From Acidobacteriaceae bacterium (lineage in GTDB: Bacteria > Acidobacteriota > Terriglobia > Terriglobales > Acidobacteriaceae): 39,560 bases of DNA. A model generated the notes under the pieces. That model was given only the letters and a program-made list of their open reading frames with translations, made no database searches and had not been told where the DNA came from. The stretch is taken from positions 43,621 through 83,180 of the forward strand of contig PLPA01000283.1 of assembly GCA_003159355.1 (NCBI GenBank). The letters are read 5' to 3'. The translations under genes and the position numbers were made by a program. Positions 25,612-34,018 of this stretch are shown piece by piece (the stretch's first letter is position 1; each line of letters starts with the position of its first letter).

Positions 25612-26985
25612 TCATCCTCTTCTATCGGATGGCTGATCTTTCGTCCACCATTGTTCTGGGTCATGCTGCTTGCCGTAGCCGAAGGCGTTGTCCATGATGC
25701 GAAAGACGCCATCCGTGGCCGGCGCAATCGACGCTATGGCCTTCACACCTTCGTGAATCCATGCCTGATCGCCCTTCGTGTACGGGCAACTGGCAAGACA
25801 CACGCCGCAAGCCGAACCCGACTTCTGCCAATATTCAAAACACTTGTAAGAGTCCTCGAACCAGGTTTTGTGTCCGGGATTATTCCACGGGCCTTTGGTT
25901 TTGAAACTCGGCTCGTCGTCGAACGAAAGGGCACGCGAAGGGCACACCTCAGCGCACTTCTTGCACGTCTTGCAGAATTCTACCAGGCCGAAATCGACAG
26001 GTTTGTCGTATGCCATGGGCAGATCGGTAAAGACCTTGCACAAGCGAACCGCGGGACCGAACTCAGGCGTGACCAGCTTATTGAGGCGGCTCAATTCGCC
26101 AATGCCCGCATCGAGCGCGAACGGTATGCTCTGTGCCGTATCGTTCACGCAAGGTATCGCCTCATAGCCGAGGCCGCGGATAAACACGGCCAGCGATGAG
26201 ACCACAAAAGCAGAGTGGCTATAGCCGAGCGCCGAGGCTGCATCGCCAAGTGGCGTGGGCGTGCGAGCGAGCAGTTCGATATCCATCGGAATGGCGATAG
26301 CCACCACCCACTTCATCTTCCGGGGGATCACAAACTTGGTGTCCGTCACCTCCGGCACATCGACATCTTCAAAGACAATATCTTTATCTTTCTCTTTCTC
26401 ATCTTGCCGCGGCACTTGCAGGTTGACATAGCTCTCGTTCATCGGCGCGATGCCGACAAGCCGGGCGCCGTAGAGTCGCGCCGCAGCCTTCACGGTGTTC
26501 GCCATCTCCTCCGGCGAAGCCGTATAACGCTGGGCGCTTGGTTCTGTTGATGTGCGCCCAGGAGTGCGCGTCCATGACAGCAGGCCCGTGCCGGGTCTGG
26601 AGCTGCGCATCACAGTCCAAGCGCCTTCGCTCAACTTCTGATCGGGCAGACTGAATCCGGGCTTCTTCTCGTTGGTCCACGCGATCAGGCGCTTGGCCTT
26701 GGAGACTTGCTCCGCTTCAAAGGAACCAGTTCCCTCGTGTTGCGTCTTCAATGGACGATAGAGCGCAAACATATCGAAGCCCGAAAATCGCTTGTAATCG
26801 GCGTTCGTTTCACCCAATGTGGGCCGGACCACAGTCTTGACCCACCGGGCGCGTTTTCGTTGGTTGCTCCCAGTGCCGACACCGGTCACAAGCGCTCCAA
26901 GCCACCCAAGCGTGCCGGTTGCCGCAACAAATCCGCCAGCCTTCAACAGGCTGCGTCGTCCTATTGGCTTACGCAGTTCTTCCAC
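25612..26985 (-). CDS. rdhA: Reductive dehalogenase catalytic subunit (corrinoid / 2x 4Fe-4S)
   Basis: 457 residues from a GTG start with AGAGG nine bases upstream. A twin-arginine signal (GRRSLLKAGG, residues 9-18) marks export through Tat. The catalytic core shows LGYSHSAF (250s) and FIRGLGYEAIPCVNDTAQS, IPFALDAGIGELSRLNKLVT, PEFGPAVRLCKVFTDLPM, the conserved block of the family; Tyr254 or Tyr255 is the probable catalytic tyrosine by analogy. Two iron-sulphur sites follow: C338, C341, C344, C348 (CKTCKKCAEVCP) and C382, C393, C396, C400 (CFEYWQKSGSACGVCLASCP). The enzyme would remove halogen from an organohalide, using cobalamin and electrons from a membrane donor. The substrate cannot be inferred. 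No rdhR/cprK-type regulator is in the window. Length and Tat signal resemble respiratory RdhA rather than the cytoplasmic fused catabolic type. Confidence 0.9.
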   Translation of the reverse strand: MEELRKPIGRRSLLKAGGFVAATGTLGWLGALVTGVGTGSNQRKRARWVKTVVRPTLGETNADYKRFSGFDMFALYRPLKTQHEGTGSFEAEQVSKAKRLIAWTNEKKPGFSLPDQKLSEGAWTVMRSSRPGTGLLSWTRTPGRTSTEPSAQRYTASPEEMANTVKAAARLYGARLVGIAPMNESYVNLQVPRQDEKEKDKDIVFEDVDVPEVTDTKFVIPRKMKWVVAIAIPMDIELLARTPTPLGDAASALGYSHSAFVVSSLAVFIRGLGYEAIPCVNDTAQSIPFALDAGIGELSRLNKLVTPEFGPAVRLCKVFTDLPMAYDKPVDFGLVEFCKTCKKCAEVCPSRALSFDDEPSFKTKGPWNNPGHKTWFEDSYKCFEYWQKSGSACGVCLASCPYTKGDQAWIHEGVKAIASIAPATDGVFRIMDNAFGYGKQHDPEQWWTKDQPSDRRG

Positions 26986-27260
26986 GTTAACAATCCTCTC
27001 AGCCGAAGTCTAATCCGCCAGTCGAGAACAGTCGTCAGCCGAAAGGTTGAAGCCTCGATCCATCTTTCTGTGGCTTCATTACTCATTCAAATTAACGAAG
27101 CGCTCCATTCGCTTGCTGTTAGAAGAAGTCGAGTGTTGGTTCCCGTCCGGCAGCGCCGGGGAATGGTACTATGGGATTCATCGGAGCGTGGTGGTTGATT
27201 CTGGCGCAAATCGTCAGCTTGTAGAATTGGGAGCCTATTTTTCCCTAGAGCAGATTCGGT

Positions 27261-27347
27261 GGGTGTACTTTTGGGTGTATTTTATGAAAACATATTTGTA
27301 ACCAATTGCAAATCAATAACATGGCAGTCGATATGAATCCCCCTCTC
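27261..27347 (+). repeat. Att-like composite repeat, copy A (left of the czc-like operon)
   Basis: GGGTGTACTTTTGG (27261-27274) is followed, starting 73 bases from its first base, by TGAATCCCCCTCTC (27334-27347). The second part resembles the T-arm to acceptor end of a serine tRNA. Copy B at 33850-33934 has both parts in the same order and orientation with a start-to-start distance of 71. The middle is AT-rich and not conserved. Such tRNA-3'-end fragments next to short repeated arm motifs are typical of tyrosine-recombinase attachment sites; no integrase is in the window. Confidence 0.5.
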
Positions 27348-27385
27348 GCCAGGAACCCTTCCAAGAACATCCAAAGACATCCGAT

Positions 27386-27429
27386 AGAAAGACGCAAAGC
27401 CTAGCAAATTCTAGGCTTTACGTCTTTCT
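27386..27429. terminator. Strong 19-bp stem-loop downstream of the czc-like operon
   Basis: Bases 27386-27404 pair with 27411-27429 over 19 positions with one non-Watson-Crick pair, around a 6-base loop (CAAATT). It lies about 110 bases past the czcA-like stop codon on the minus strand and contains the self-complementary segment AAGCCTAG/CTAGGCTT. The right arm ends in CTTTCT. It may terminate the efflux operon or protect either flank. Confidence 0.5.
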
Positions 27430-27465
27430 GCGTCCAGATGCATCCAGGTGCAGCCGTGTTCTGGC

Positions 27466-27479
27466 GGGTGTACTTTTGG
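27466..27479 (+). repeat. Third copy of GGGTGTACTTTTGG
   Basis: This is an exact 14-base match to the first part of the att-like copies at 27261 and 33850, without the tRNA-like part. Only three copies were seen in the window, and all flank the czc-like operon. Confidence 0.5.
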
Positions 27480-27541
27480 TTTGAGGGCTTTGTTATGCTC
27501 CATTCCCTCGAAGAGAAACAATTGGCCTCCAGTTTTGTCGA

Positions 27542-30500
27542 TTAATATTCCTCGGCAGATTCGGCGGCAGGCAGGATGTCGTTGTTGCGCGCCATCCATA
27601 CATAGAGTGTGGGCAGCAGGAAGATTCCGATAATCAGGTTGGCGAGCAGGCCGCCAACGATAACGATGGCGAAGGGCCTCTGCGAGTCCGAGCCAATGGC
27701 ATGGGAAAAGGCCGCAGGCAGTAGACCCAACGTGGCCACAAGCATCGTCATCATGATGGGTCGCAGACGAAGGACCGCGCCATCGACGGCGGCGTCGATG
27801 ATGTGCTCTTCATAGGAGACTTCCTTACCCTTGGCGCGGGCGCGGAGTTGGTTGATGAACTCGATCATGATGACGCCGGTCTGCACCGAGACGCCGAACA
27901 GCGCCAGGAAGCCGACAGCAGACGAAACTGAAAAATTTGTGTGAGTAAGGAACAGTGCGAGCGGACCGCCGATGGAGGCCATTACTACGCTGACCAAGAT
28001 GAGCAGAGCCCATTTGTAGGAGCGGAACATGGTGTACAGGATCATGAAGATGGCCAGCACCGTGATAGGCACCACGATGGCCATGCGCTTGTCGGCGCGC
28101 TTCTGGCTCTCGTACTCGCCGGCCCATTCCAGGTGGTAACCGTCGGGCAGGCTCACGTTGCGATTGACCTTGGAAATTGCCTCTTCAACCGTGGAACCCA
28201 GGTCTCGTCCGCGCACGGAATACTTGATTGCGATGTAGCGCTGGCCGCCCTCGCGGTTGATCTGCTCGGCGCCGTCGTCGGTGGAAACTCGGGTAAGTTG
28301 CGCGAGGGAGACACGCTCGCCGGATGGTGCGAGAAGGCGCACGTTCTGGATGGCCTCGCGGGTATCGCGAAATTGCTGCTGATAGCGCAGAGTCACATCG
28401 AAGCGGGCCTCGCCCTGCTGCACCTGGGTAACGGCGTTGGCGCCGACCGCAGTCTGCACGGCGTCCTGAATGTCGGCGACGTTGATGCCCCAGCGAGCCG
28501 CGGCGGCGCGGTCCACCTGGAGATTCAGATTGGGTTGACCGACGATGCGAAAGATGCCCAGGTCGCCGACGCCCGGAACCGATGCCATTTGCGTCTGAAT
28601 CTTCTCGGCCTCATGTTCGAGGGTGCGCAAGTCATCGCCATAGAGCTTGACGGCCAGCTCTCCCTTGACGCCGGAGACGGCCTCTTCCATGTTGTCGGAG
28701 ATGGGCTGAGAGTAATTCCAGATCACTCCGGGGAACTTTGATAGCTCTGCGTCGATGGCTGCGATCAACGCTTCCTTGTCTTGATGGAAGACGGGCCGCC
28801 ATTGCTTCTTGGGCTTGAGATCAACAAAGTATTCGGTGTTGAAGAAGCCGGCGGTGTCCGTGCCGTCGTCGGGGCGGCCGGTCTGGCTCACGACCTGCGT
28901 AACTTCAGGGAACGAGGCCATCACCAGGCGCGCCTTGTTGGTGAAGTCAATGCTGGCGGTGGGGCCTTCGCTGGGAGGCAGTGTGCCGCGCACCCAGATG
29001 GAGCCTTCATCAAGGTGGGGAAGGAACTCCGATCCGATGGGGCCGCCCAAAGTGAGATAGACAGCGATGGCAAAGAGGGCAGTTGCGATTCCAACGGTGC
29101 GTTTGCGGTGGAGAATCGCGGAGCGGACAGCCGTGCGATAGTGCCCGGTAAGCCAAAGCAGAAGTGGGTTTTCCCACTCGTTTGCATCCTTGCGGAAGAA
29201 TAGGCTTGCCAGCACCGGAGCGACAAGGATGGCAAAGAGAAGTGCGCCGATCAGGGCAAAGGTGACCGTCCAGGCCATGGGCTTGAAGAGACGGCCCTCG
29301 ACGGCTTGCAAGGTGAAGATGGGCAGGTAAGCGGTGATGATGATGCCGCGCGCGAAGAAGACTGGGCGCAGCACCTCGTGGGCCGCGTTGCTAATTTTCT
29401 GCATTGGCGACCGAGTATCGCCTTTGATGTTGAGATGACGCACCATGTTTTCGATCATGACGACAGAGCCGTCAACGACCATCCCGAAGTCCAATGCGCC
29501 CAGAGAGAGCAGGTTTGCGGGGATGTGGCTGAGATCCAGGCAAATGGAGGCGAACATCAGCGCGACGGGAATTGTGAGCGCAACAATGATGGCGCCGCGC
29601 ACATTGCCGAGAAAGAGAAAGAGAACGATCACAACCAGAATCATTCCCTCGGTCAGGTTGCGCTCGACGGTGTCCACCGTATAGCGCACCAGGTCAGAGC
29701 GGTCGAGAAAGGGAACGATCTTTACGCCCTTGGGCAGGACGTGTTCGTTCAGTTCCTTGACTTTGGCGTGAATGCCGTCGAGGACCGGATCGGAGTCGTC
29801 GCCCTTCTGCAACAGGACGATGCCTTCCACGGTGTCGGGATTATCGACGATCTTTCCGTCGACGCGGTGAATGGCTTTGCCGATCTGTCCGAGGCGAATC
29901 TTGGGACCTTGCGCGACAGTGGCGATATCCTTGATTTTGATGGCCGTGCCGTTCGTGGTCTTGACGACGGTGTTCTCGATGTCCTGCACGCTGGTGAAGA
30001 GGCCGGCGGATTGCACGTTGATTTGCTGCGCGCCTTGCTCGATGAAACTGCCTCCGCCGTTGCTGTTGTTGGCGGCGATCTGCTGCTCGACCTGGGCAAT
30101 ACTCAATCCGTGCGAGACCAGCTTATCGGGATCAAGCTTGATCTGGTACTCCTTGGTGGGTCCGCCAAAACTGGAAACGTCGACCACCCCTTGGACGCCC
30201 TTGAAGGACTTCTCCAGCGTCCAGTCTTCCAACGACTTCTTCTCCATCACGTCGAAGGCGGGGTTGGTGCTTTCCAGGGTATACCAGTAGATTTGGCCGA
30301 CAGGGCTCCAGTCGGTGCCCATTTGAGGAACGAGATTGGCGGGCAGATTAACCTGGCTGAGGCGTTCGAGAACGTGTTCCCGATTGACGTCGCTAGTGGA
30401 GTTGTCGTCGAAGATGAGCATGAGGCTCGATAGGCCGGCCAGCGTCGTCGAGCGAAGATGCGTAAGGTGAGGAATGCCGGCCATCTGAATCTCGACCGGA

Positions 30501-30700
30501 ACGGTGACCTGGCGCTCGATCTCTTCAGCACTACGCCCCGGCCACTGAGTAATGACCTGAACATAGTTGTTGGCCACATCCGGGTAGGCCTCGATCGGCA
30601 GGTTGCGGAACGAGATAATGCCCCACGCGGTGAGGACAACAAGTCCCCCGATGACCATCCAGCGGTTCCTGAGCGCGAAATCGACGAATGCGCGAATCAT
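27542..30700 (-). CDS. czcA: CzcA-type heavy-metal RND efflux pump (HME family, divalent cations)
   Basis: 1052 residues. TM4 reads GALDFGMVVDGSVVMIEN with Asp404, Asp410 and Glu417, matching the essential D402/D408/E415 of CzcA shifted by two. This proton-relay pattern marks Co/Zn/Cd/Ni pumps rather than CusA. The N-terminus (MIRAFVDFALRNRWMVIGGL) and GRLFKPMAWTVTFALIGALL are typical. Large periplasmic loops form the pore domain, for example SEFLPHLDEGSIWVRGTLPP. The start codon follows the adaptor stop without a gap (TAGATG), with GGGGAA ahead of it. It is the third gene of a three-gene operon running right to left. The metal is assigned from the motif only. Confidence 0.9.
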   Translation of the reverse strand: MIRAFVDFALRNRWMVIGGLVVLTAWGIISFRNLPIEAYPDVANNYVQVITQWPGRSAEEIERQVTVPVEIQMAGIPHLTHLRSTTLAGLSSLMLIFDDNSTSDVNREHVLERLSQVNLPANLVPQMGTDWSPVGQIYWYTLESTNPAFDVMEKKSLEDWTLEKSFKGVQGVVDVSSFGGPTKEYQIKLDPDKLVSHGLSIAQVEQQIAANNSNGGGSFIEQGAQQINVQSAGLFTSVQDIENTVVKTTNGTAIKIKDIATVAQGPKIRLGQIGKAIHRVDGKIVDNPDTVEGIVLLQKGDDSDPVLDGIHAKVKELNEHVLPKGVKIVPFLDRSDLVRYTVDTVERNLTEGMILVVIVLFLFLGNVRGAIIVALTIPVALMFASICLDLSHIPANLLSLGALDFGMVVDGSVVMIENMVRHLNIKGDTRSPMQKISNAAHEVLRPVFFARGIIITAYLPIFTLQAVEGRLFKPMAWTVTFALIGALLFAILVAPVLASLFFRKDANEWENPLLLWLTGHYRTAVRSAILHRKRTVGIATALFAIAVYLTLGGPIGSEFLPHLDEGSIWVRGTLPPSEGPTASIDFTNKARLVMASFPEVTQVVSQTGRPDDGTDTAGFFNTEYFVDLKPKKQWRPVFHQDKEALIAAIDAELSKFPGVIWNYSQPISDNMEEAVSGVKGELAVKLYGDDLRTLEHEAEKIQTQMASVPGVGDLGIFRIVGQPNLNLQVDRAAAARWGINVADIQDAVQTAVGANAVTQVQQGEARFDVTLRYQQQFRDTREAIQNVRLLAPSGERVSLAQLTRVSTDDGAEQINREGGQRYIAIKYSVRGRDLGSTVEEAISKVNRNVSLPDGYHLEWAGEYESQKRADKRMAIVVPITVLAIFMILYTMFRSYKWALLILVSVVMASIGGPLALFLTHTNFSVSSAVGFLALFGVSVQTGVIMIEFINQLRARAKGKEVSYEEHIIDAAVDGAVLRLRPIMMTMLVATLGLLPAAFSHAIGSDSQRPFAIVIVGGLLANLIIGIFLLPTLYVWMARNNDILPAAESAEEY

Positions 30701-31864
30701 CTACTGGTTCCCCGCTGTTTCCAAGAGCAATGCGTTGCCGGCGACCTGCTGACCGGGCTGAATGCCGGATAGAATCTCCTGGCGGTTTCCATCAGCCATC
30801 TTGCCTGCGTGAACTTCGGTGCGCTTGAACTGATTCCCCCCAACTGGCAGGAAGACCCAGTCGCGATCATGGAGATGAAGAACGGCCTCGGCGGGCACCA
30901 CGGCGTGGATCTCTTTGCTCTTGCTGGTAAACGTGGCGGTGGCAAACATGCCCAGCCTGAGGAAGCCGGGGTTGGCAACCTCAATACGAACCTTGGCCGT
31001 GCGCAGCGACGGATCGAGGATGGGGCCAATGTCGCTGATGTGGCCGGTGAGCGGGCGGTCGGGGAAGGCATTGAATTTGATTTTTGCTTCCTGGCCGAGT
31101 TGCAGCTTGGGAATGTCGTTTTCGTAGACATCGCAGATAATCCATACCCTGGAGAGGTCGGCGATGGTGAAGGCCGTGGCAGAACCTGAGAGGCTCACAC
31201 CCGCCGCACTTGCATTGGTCACGTTTTGGGCCACGATGACGCCTGAGATCGGCGCGTAAACATTCACGACGCTGCTGGGGTGGTTTTTATTGACACCGAG
31301 AGTCGTCAACTGTTCTTCTGCGGCGGTCAGGTCGGCCTTGGCGTTTTTCTCCGAATCCTCGGCCTGTTCGAGTTGGGCCTGCGAAATGGCGCCATGCTTC
31401 AAGAGGTCTTCGGCGCGCAGATAAGCCATATCAGCCAAATGCTCGTCGTTGGCTGCTTTCAGATAGGCATTGAAGGCGTTGGTGATGTCCGGACTTTGCA
31501 CTTTCAGAAGTAGCTGGCCTTTTTTGACGTTGTCATCGAGACGGGTCTTGATGTCGACCACGCGGCCATTGGCCAGCGAAATCACCGGAATCTCGCGGGA
31601 GACATCGGGAAAAACCGAGCCGGTCGCGGTCAACTCGGAAGCGGTCTCGATTTGAGTGGCTGAGGTCAACGGAAACTTGGCCACATCCTTGGCGTCGATG
31701 GTGAGCAGGTTCATGTCGGCCACTTGAATGACCTGGGTCTGCGGCGGCGCGCCGCTGCCTTCTTCTTTGGATTTGCAGCCGGAGAGAGCGAGGCCGAAGA
31801 CTGTGACCAGAACGAGAGTCCGCGCAATTCTAGGAGAATCACTCATACGGAAAGATGATTTCAT
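30701..31864 (-). CDS. czcB: Efflux RND periplasmic adaptor, lipoprotein (CzcB-like)
   Basis: 387 residues. The N-terminus has a lipoprotein signal with lipobox LALSGC and the lipidated Cys at 30. Membrane-fusion segments include NGRVVDIKTRLDDNVKKGQL, the hairpin AEDLLKHGAISQAQLEQAED, APISGVIVAQNVTNASAAG and LRLGMFATATFTS. Its ATG overlaps the upstream channel gene stop by four bases and its stop abuts the czcA-like start, so the three genes are co-translated. It lacks the Met-rich N-terminus of the cusB-type adaptor in this window, in keeping with a different metal. Confidence 0.87.
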   Translation of the reverse strand: MKSSFRMSDSPRIARTLVLVTVFGLALSGCKSKEEGSGAPPQTQVIQVADMNLLTIDAKDVAKFPLTSATQIETASELTATGSVFPDVSREIPVISLANGRVVDIKTRLDDNVKKGQLLLKVQSPDITNAFNAYLKAANDEHLADMAYLRAEDLLKHGAISQAQLEQAEDSEKNAKADLTAAEEQLTTLGVNKNHPSSVVNVYAPISGVIVAQNVTNASAAGVSLSGSATAFTIADLSRVWIICDVYENDIPKLQLGQEAKIKFNAFPDRPLTGHISDIGPILDPSLRTAKVRIEVANPGFLRLGMFATATFTSKSKEIHAVVPAEAVLHLHDRDWVFLPVGGNQFKRTEVHAGKMADGNRQEILSGIQPGQQVAGNALLLETAGNQ

Positions 31865-33153
31865 TGGATTACCTCGCGTCCCACGGCTAAATTCAGTTGT
31901 CCGGCAGCGGTCAGATAGGAGCCGATCAGTTGCAGATAGGCCAGTTGGACGGCCCGGTAGTCGCTCTGCGCGTTGAGGAAGTCCATCAGCGATGCGCCGC
32001 CGTGCTCATAGGAATAGGTCACCGTGTCGCGCACGCGCAGAGCCTGTGCCTTGTATTGCGCCTTGTAGGGCCGGAGCAGCGCGATGTTGCTCTCCACTTC
32101 GACGTAGGCCGAGTCCACGTCGCTGAAGACCTCGGCGCGAACGGCTTCGGTCAATTGCTGATTGCGGCTAATGTCGATCTGGGTGCGCTGCTTCTCGCCC
32201 TGGTTGCGGTTGAAGATGCGCACGGGAATGGAAATGTTGAAGCCGACATAGGGATCGAGCGGAGGATTGGCTCCCGAATCGACGGCGAAGGTGGGATCGG
32301 CGGAGCCGTTGGCCTGGGCCAGCTTGCGGTTGGTCTGGGCCTGCTGGATGGACTCCAGCGCGGCTCTCAGGTCGGGACGCTCGTCGAGGGCTACCTGCCG
32401 GAAGTCTTCCAGCGGCTTCAGATCGTCGGAGAAGTCGAAGGGGCCGGTCACATCGAACTGCTCCACCGGCGTGCGTTCGTTGAGCAGTTGCAGAAGCTGA
32501 ATCTTGGAGGTGCGCAGGTTGACAATGGCGTTCTGAATCTCCACTTCATATTGGACGCGCAGCAGCTCGATGCGGTCCAGATCGATCTGCGCGATGTCGC
32601 CGGCGCGAAGACGATTGCGGCTGATGGCGATGATCTTGTCGTAGTATTCGAGGTCGGCCCGGGCCAGATCCAGCACCGCCTTGGCTTGCAGAGTATCGAC
32701 GAAGGCCGCGCGCAGATTGAAGAGAAGATTGCGCTCCAGATCCTGATGCTGTAAGCCGGCGATCTGCGTGCCCTCCTTGGCGCTTTCGAGCCGCAAATCG
32801 CGCTTGTGTTCGCGCTCGTAGAGGTAGCTGACCGAGCCGGTGGTGAGCGCATTGCTCAGCGGACGATTGCGCACGCCGGGAACGTTGGGGTCGTAGTGCG
32901 CGCCGAAAGGATAAAGCTGGTCCATGGTGAAGGAAGCCGTGGGATTGGGGCGCAGGAAGGCGGTAATCTCGGCGGCCTTCATCTCGTCCACGCCGAGGGC
33001 GTCGGCCCGCAGCGCGGGGTTGGCGGCTTCAAACTTCGCCTTTACCTGATCCCAGGTCAAGGCAAGACTCTGCTGCGCGGAACTGAGACCCGGCGCAAGC
33101 AAGAGCAGCACGGCCGCCACGGAAATCGGCAGGAAAGGGAAGATTCGCTTCAT
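31861..33153 (-). CDS. czcC: Outer-membrane efflux channel, TolC family (CzcC-like)
   Basis: 430 residues from the ATG at 33153, with AAAGG seven bases upstream and a clear signal peptide (MKRIFPFLPISVAAVLLLLA). The frame is open for another 207 codons upstream, but that part is Arg-rich and not protein-like. Features: LTWDQVKAKFEAANPALRAD, ITAFLRPNPTASFTMDQLYP, LEYYDKIIAISRNRLRAGDI, QIDLDRIELLRVQYEVEIQN, and the final SDYRAVQLAYLQLIGSYLTA. It would be the outer-membrane duct of the pump encoded downstream. Confidence 0.88.
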   Translation of the reverse strand: MKRIFPFLPISVAAVLLLLAPGLSSAQQSLALTWDQVKAKFEAANPALRADALGVDEMKAAEITAFLRPNPTASFTMDQLYPFGAHYDPNVPGVRNRPLSNALTTGSVSYLYEREHKRDLRLESAKEGTQIAGLQHQDLERNLLFNLRAAFVDTLQAKAVLDLARADLEYYDKIIAISRNRLRAGDIAQIDLDRIELLRVQYEVEIQNAIVNLRTSKIQLLQLLNERTPVEQFDVTGPFDFSDDLKPLEDFRQVALDERPDLRAALESIQQAQTNRKLAQANGSADPTFAVDSGANPPLDPYVGFNISIPVRIFNRNQGEKQRTQIDISRNQQLTEAVRAEVFSDVDSAYVEVESNIALLRPYKAQYKAQALRVRDTVTYSYEHGGASLMDFLNAQSDYRAVQLAYLQLIGSYLTAAGQLNLAVGREVIQ

Positions 33154-33233
33154 ACGCAGCCTTTGCGCCGTGGTTTGTACGGCGGACACAGAAGAAGAGA
33201 GGCCAAAAGATGTAGGAAGAGCGCGGCGAAGGA

Positions 33234-33632
33234 TCAGGCGGCGGGCGGCGGGCGGTTCTGAATGGAAGCCATGGCGGGAATCTTCACCAGCGGGGTGGGA
33301 AGCTGGCTGGGCGCGGCAAAGCCTAGGAAGCCGAAGGAAAGCTCGGCGAATACCGGCGGAGGAAGGGTTGCAACGGCGGGCAAGATGGAGTGCGGGCTGA
33401 CTGCGGCGTGATCGCGGCGCGTACACAGGTAGTAAGCGTCGGCCTCGGCTGGGTTTAGAGCCATTTGCAGGTCGTCGGTCACCGAGATCACGGGAAAAAA
33501 GATCACGATGGTCATCAAGAGCGCGACGGCTTGCATCCGCGTGCTGGCGCCGTTGCGAGGCGCATGACGCAGCCAGAGCCCCATGAAGAGAAGAGCCAGC
33601 AGCGCCCAGACGAGATTGAGGATGATCTCCAT
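33234..33632 (-). CDS. Hypothetical membrane protein upstream of the czc-like operon
   Basis: About 132 residues from the ATG at 33632. Two hydrophobic helices are seen at about 3-20 (IILNLVWALLALLFMGLW) and 35-52 (MQAVALLMTIVIFFPVISVT), followed by DDLQMALNPAEADAYYLCTR and a Pro-rich tail. It is in line with the channel gene (80 bases apart) and may be the first gene of the operon. I do not recognise the family. A role as a small metal-sensing or accessory membrane protein would be guesswork. The tail has His, Cys and Asp in CTRRDHAAVSPHS that could bind metal. Confidence 0.55.
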   Translation of the reverse strand: MEIILNLVWALLALLFMGLWLRHAPRNGASTRMQAVALLMTIVIFFPVISVTDDLQMALNPAEADAYYLCTRRDHAAVSPHSILPAVATLPPPVFAELSFGFLGFAAPSQLPTPLVKIPAMASIQNRPPPAA

Positions 33633-34018
33633 TCCCTTCCACAATTCTACATGACCGGTTATTCCGCCTATTTTGAAGAAATTGCAAACCGAAATAGCTT
33701 TGTGCACTCAAATCTGGAGTTGAACCCGGTCCGGCGCAGATCATGATAAGGCTGCAACCGAGTGAGCACAGCACGGCAACAATGACCGTATTTGCTATTG
33801 GTGTGCTCCATTCGCCATAGCAGCACTAGGGGTCTAATCAATTCTCGAAGGGTGTACTTTTGGGAGTATTTCCGCAGCGTAGATTTTCAAGATACTGTAA
33901 ATAAATAGTTTATCTATCAATGAATCCCCCTCTCTTGCCGTTTCTGCCTCAATTCTCCAACGCAAAAAAGGGGAGTGACTTTTCGACCTGAAAAAACCAA
34001 AGAGAAAGCAGAGTGCAT
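33633..34018. other. Intergenic region with att-like copy B
   Basis: 386 bases between the small membrane protein gene and coaD. It holds the second composite repeat at 33850-33934 and probably the czc-like operon promoter on the minus strand, which I could not identify. The rest is AT-richer than its surroundings. No gene is supported. Confidence 0.45.
33850..33934 (+). repeat. Att-like composite repeat, copy B (right of the czc-like operon)
   Basis: GGGTGTACTTTTGG (33850-33863), continuing as GAGTATTT where copy A has GTGTATTT, then TGAATCCCCCTCTC (33921-33934). Order, orientation and spacing match copy A at 27261-27347. Core housekeeping genes start immediately to the right (coaD stop at 34019). 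Confidence 0.5.

Larger units (their letters stand above)
26986..27541. other. Intergenic region upstream of rdhA with att-like copy A, hairpins and repeat motif
   Basis: 556 bases without a convincing gene. It contains the rdhA Shine-Dalgarno (26995-26999, minus strand), a GC-rich hairpin at 27140-27163 (CCGGC/GCCGG stem with TTCC/GGAA extension), the composite att-like sequence at 27261-27347, a strong hairpin at 27386-27429 and a third GGGTGTACTTTTGG at 27466-27479. The rdhA promoter must lie here but was not recognised. Confidence 0.5.

Noticed and set aside
27082-27095. TTAAT...-like half of a CprK dehalobox upstream of rdhA (minus strand TTAATTTGAATGAG)
   Set aside because: Only the first half-site matches the TTAAT-N4-ATTAA consensus; the second half is ATGAG. 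No CprK/RdhR regulator gene is in the window.
27047-27301. 84-residue open frame upstream of rdhA
   Set aside because: No ribosome binding site, odd aromatic-rich end that runs into the repeat motif, and it crosses a likely promoter and hairpin.
27334-27347. Possible serine tRNA gene
   Set aside because: Only a 3'-end-like fragment is present here and at 33921-33934. The acceptor, D and anticodon arms expected upstream are missing, so it is listed as an att-like repeat, not a tRNA.
29306-30433. 375-residue open frame on the plus strand
   Set aside because: It is antisense to the well-supported czcA-like pump; low-complexity Asp/His/Val composition typical of a shadow frame.
31897-32754. 285-residue open frame on the plus strand
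   Set aside because: It is antisense to the TolC-family channel and shows no recognised domain.
33154-33774. 207-codon N-terminal extension of the czcC-like gene
   Set aside because: The sequence is Arg-rich and overlaps the small membrane protein gene in another frame. A signal peptide begins at the ATG at 33153.
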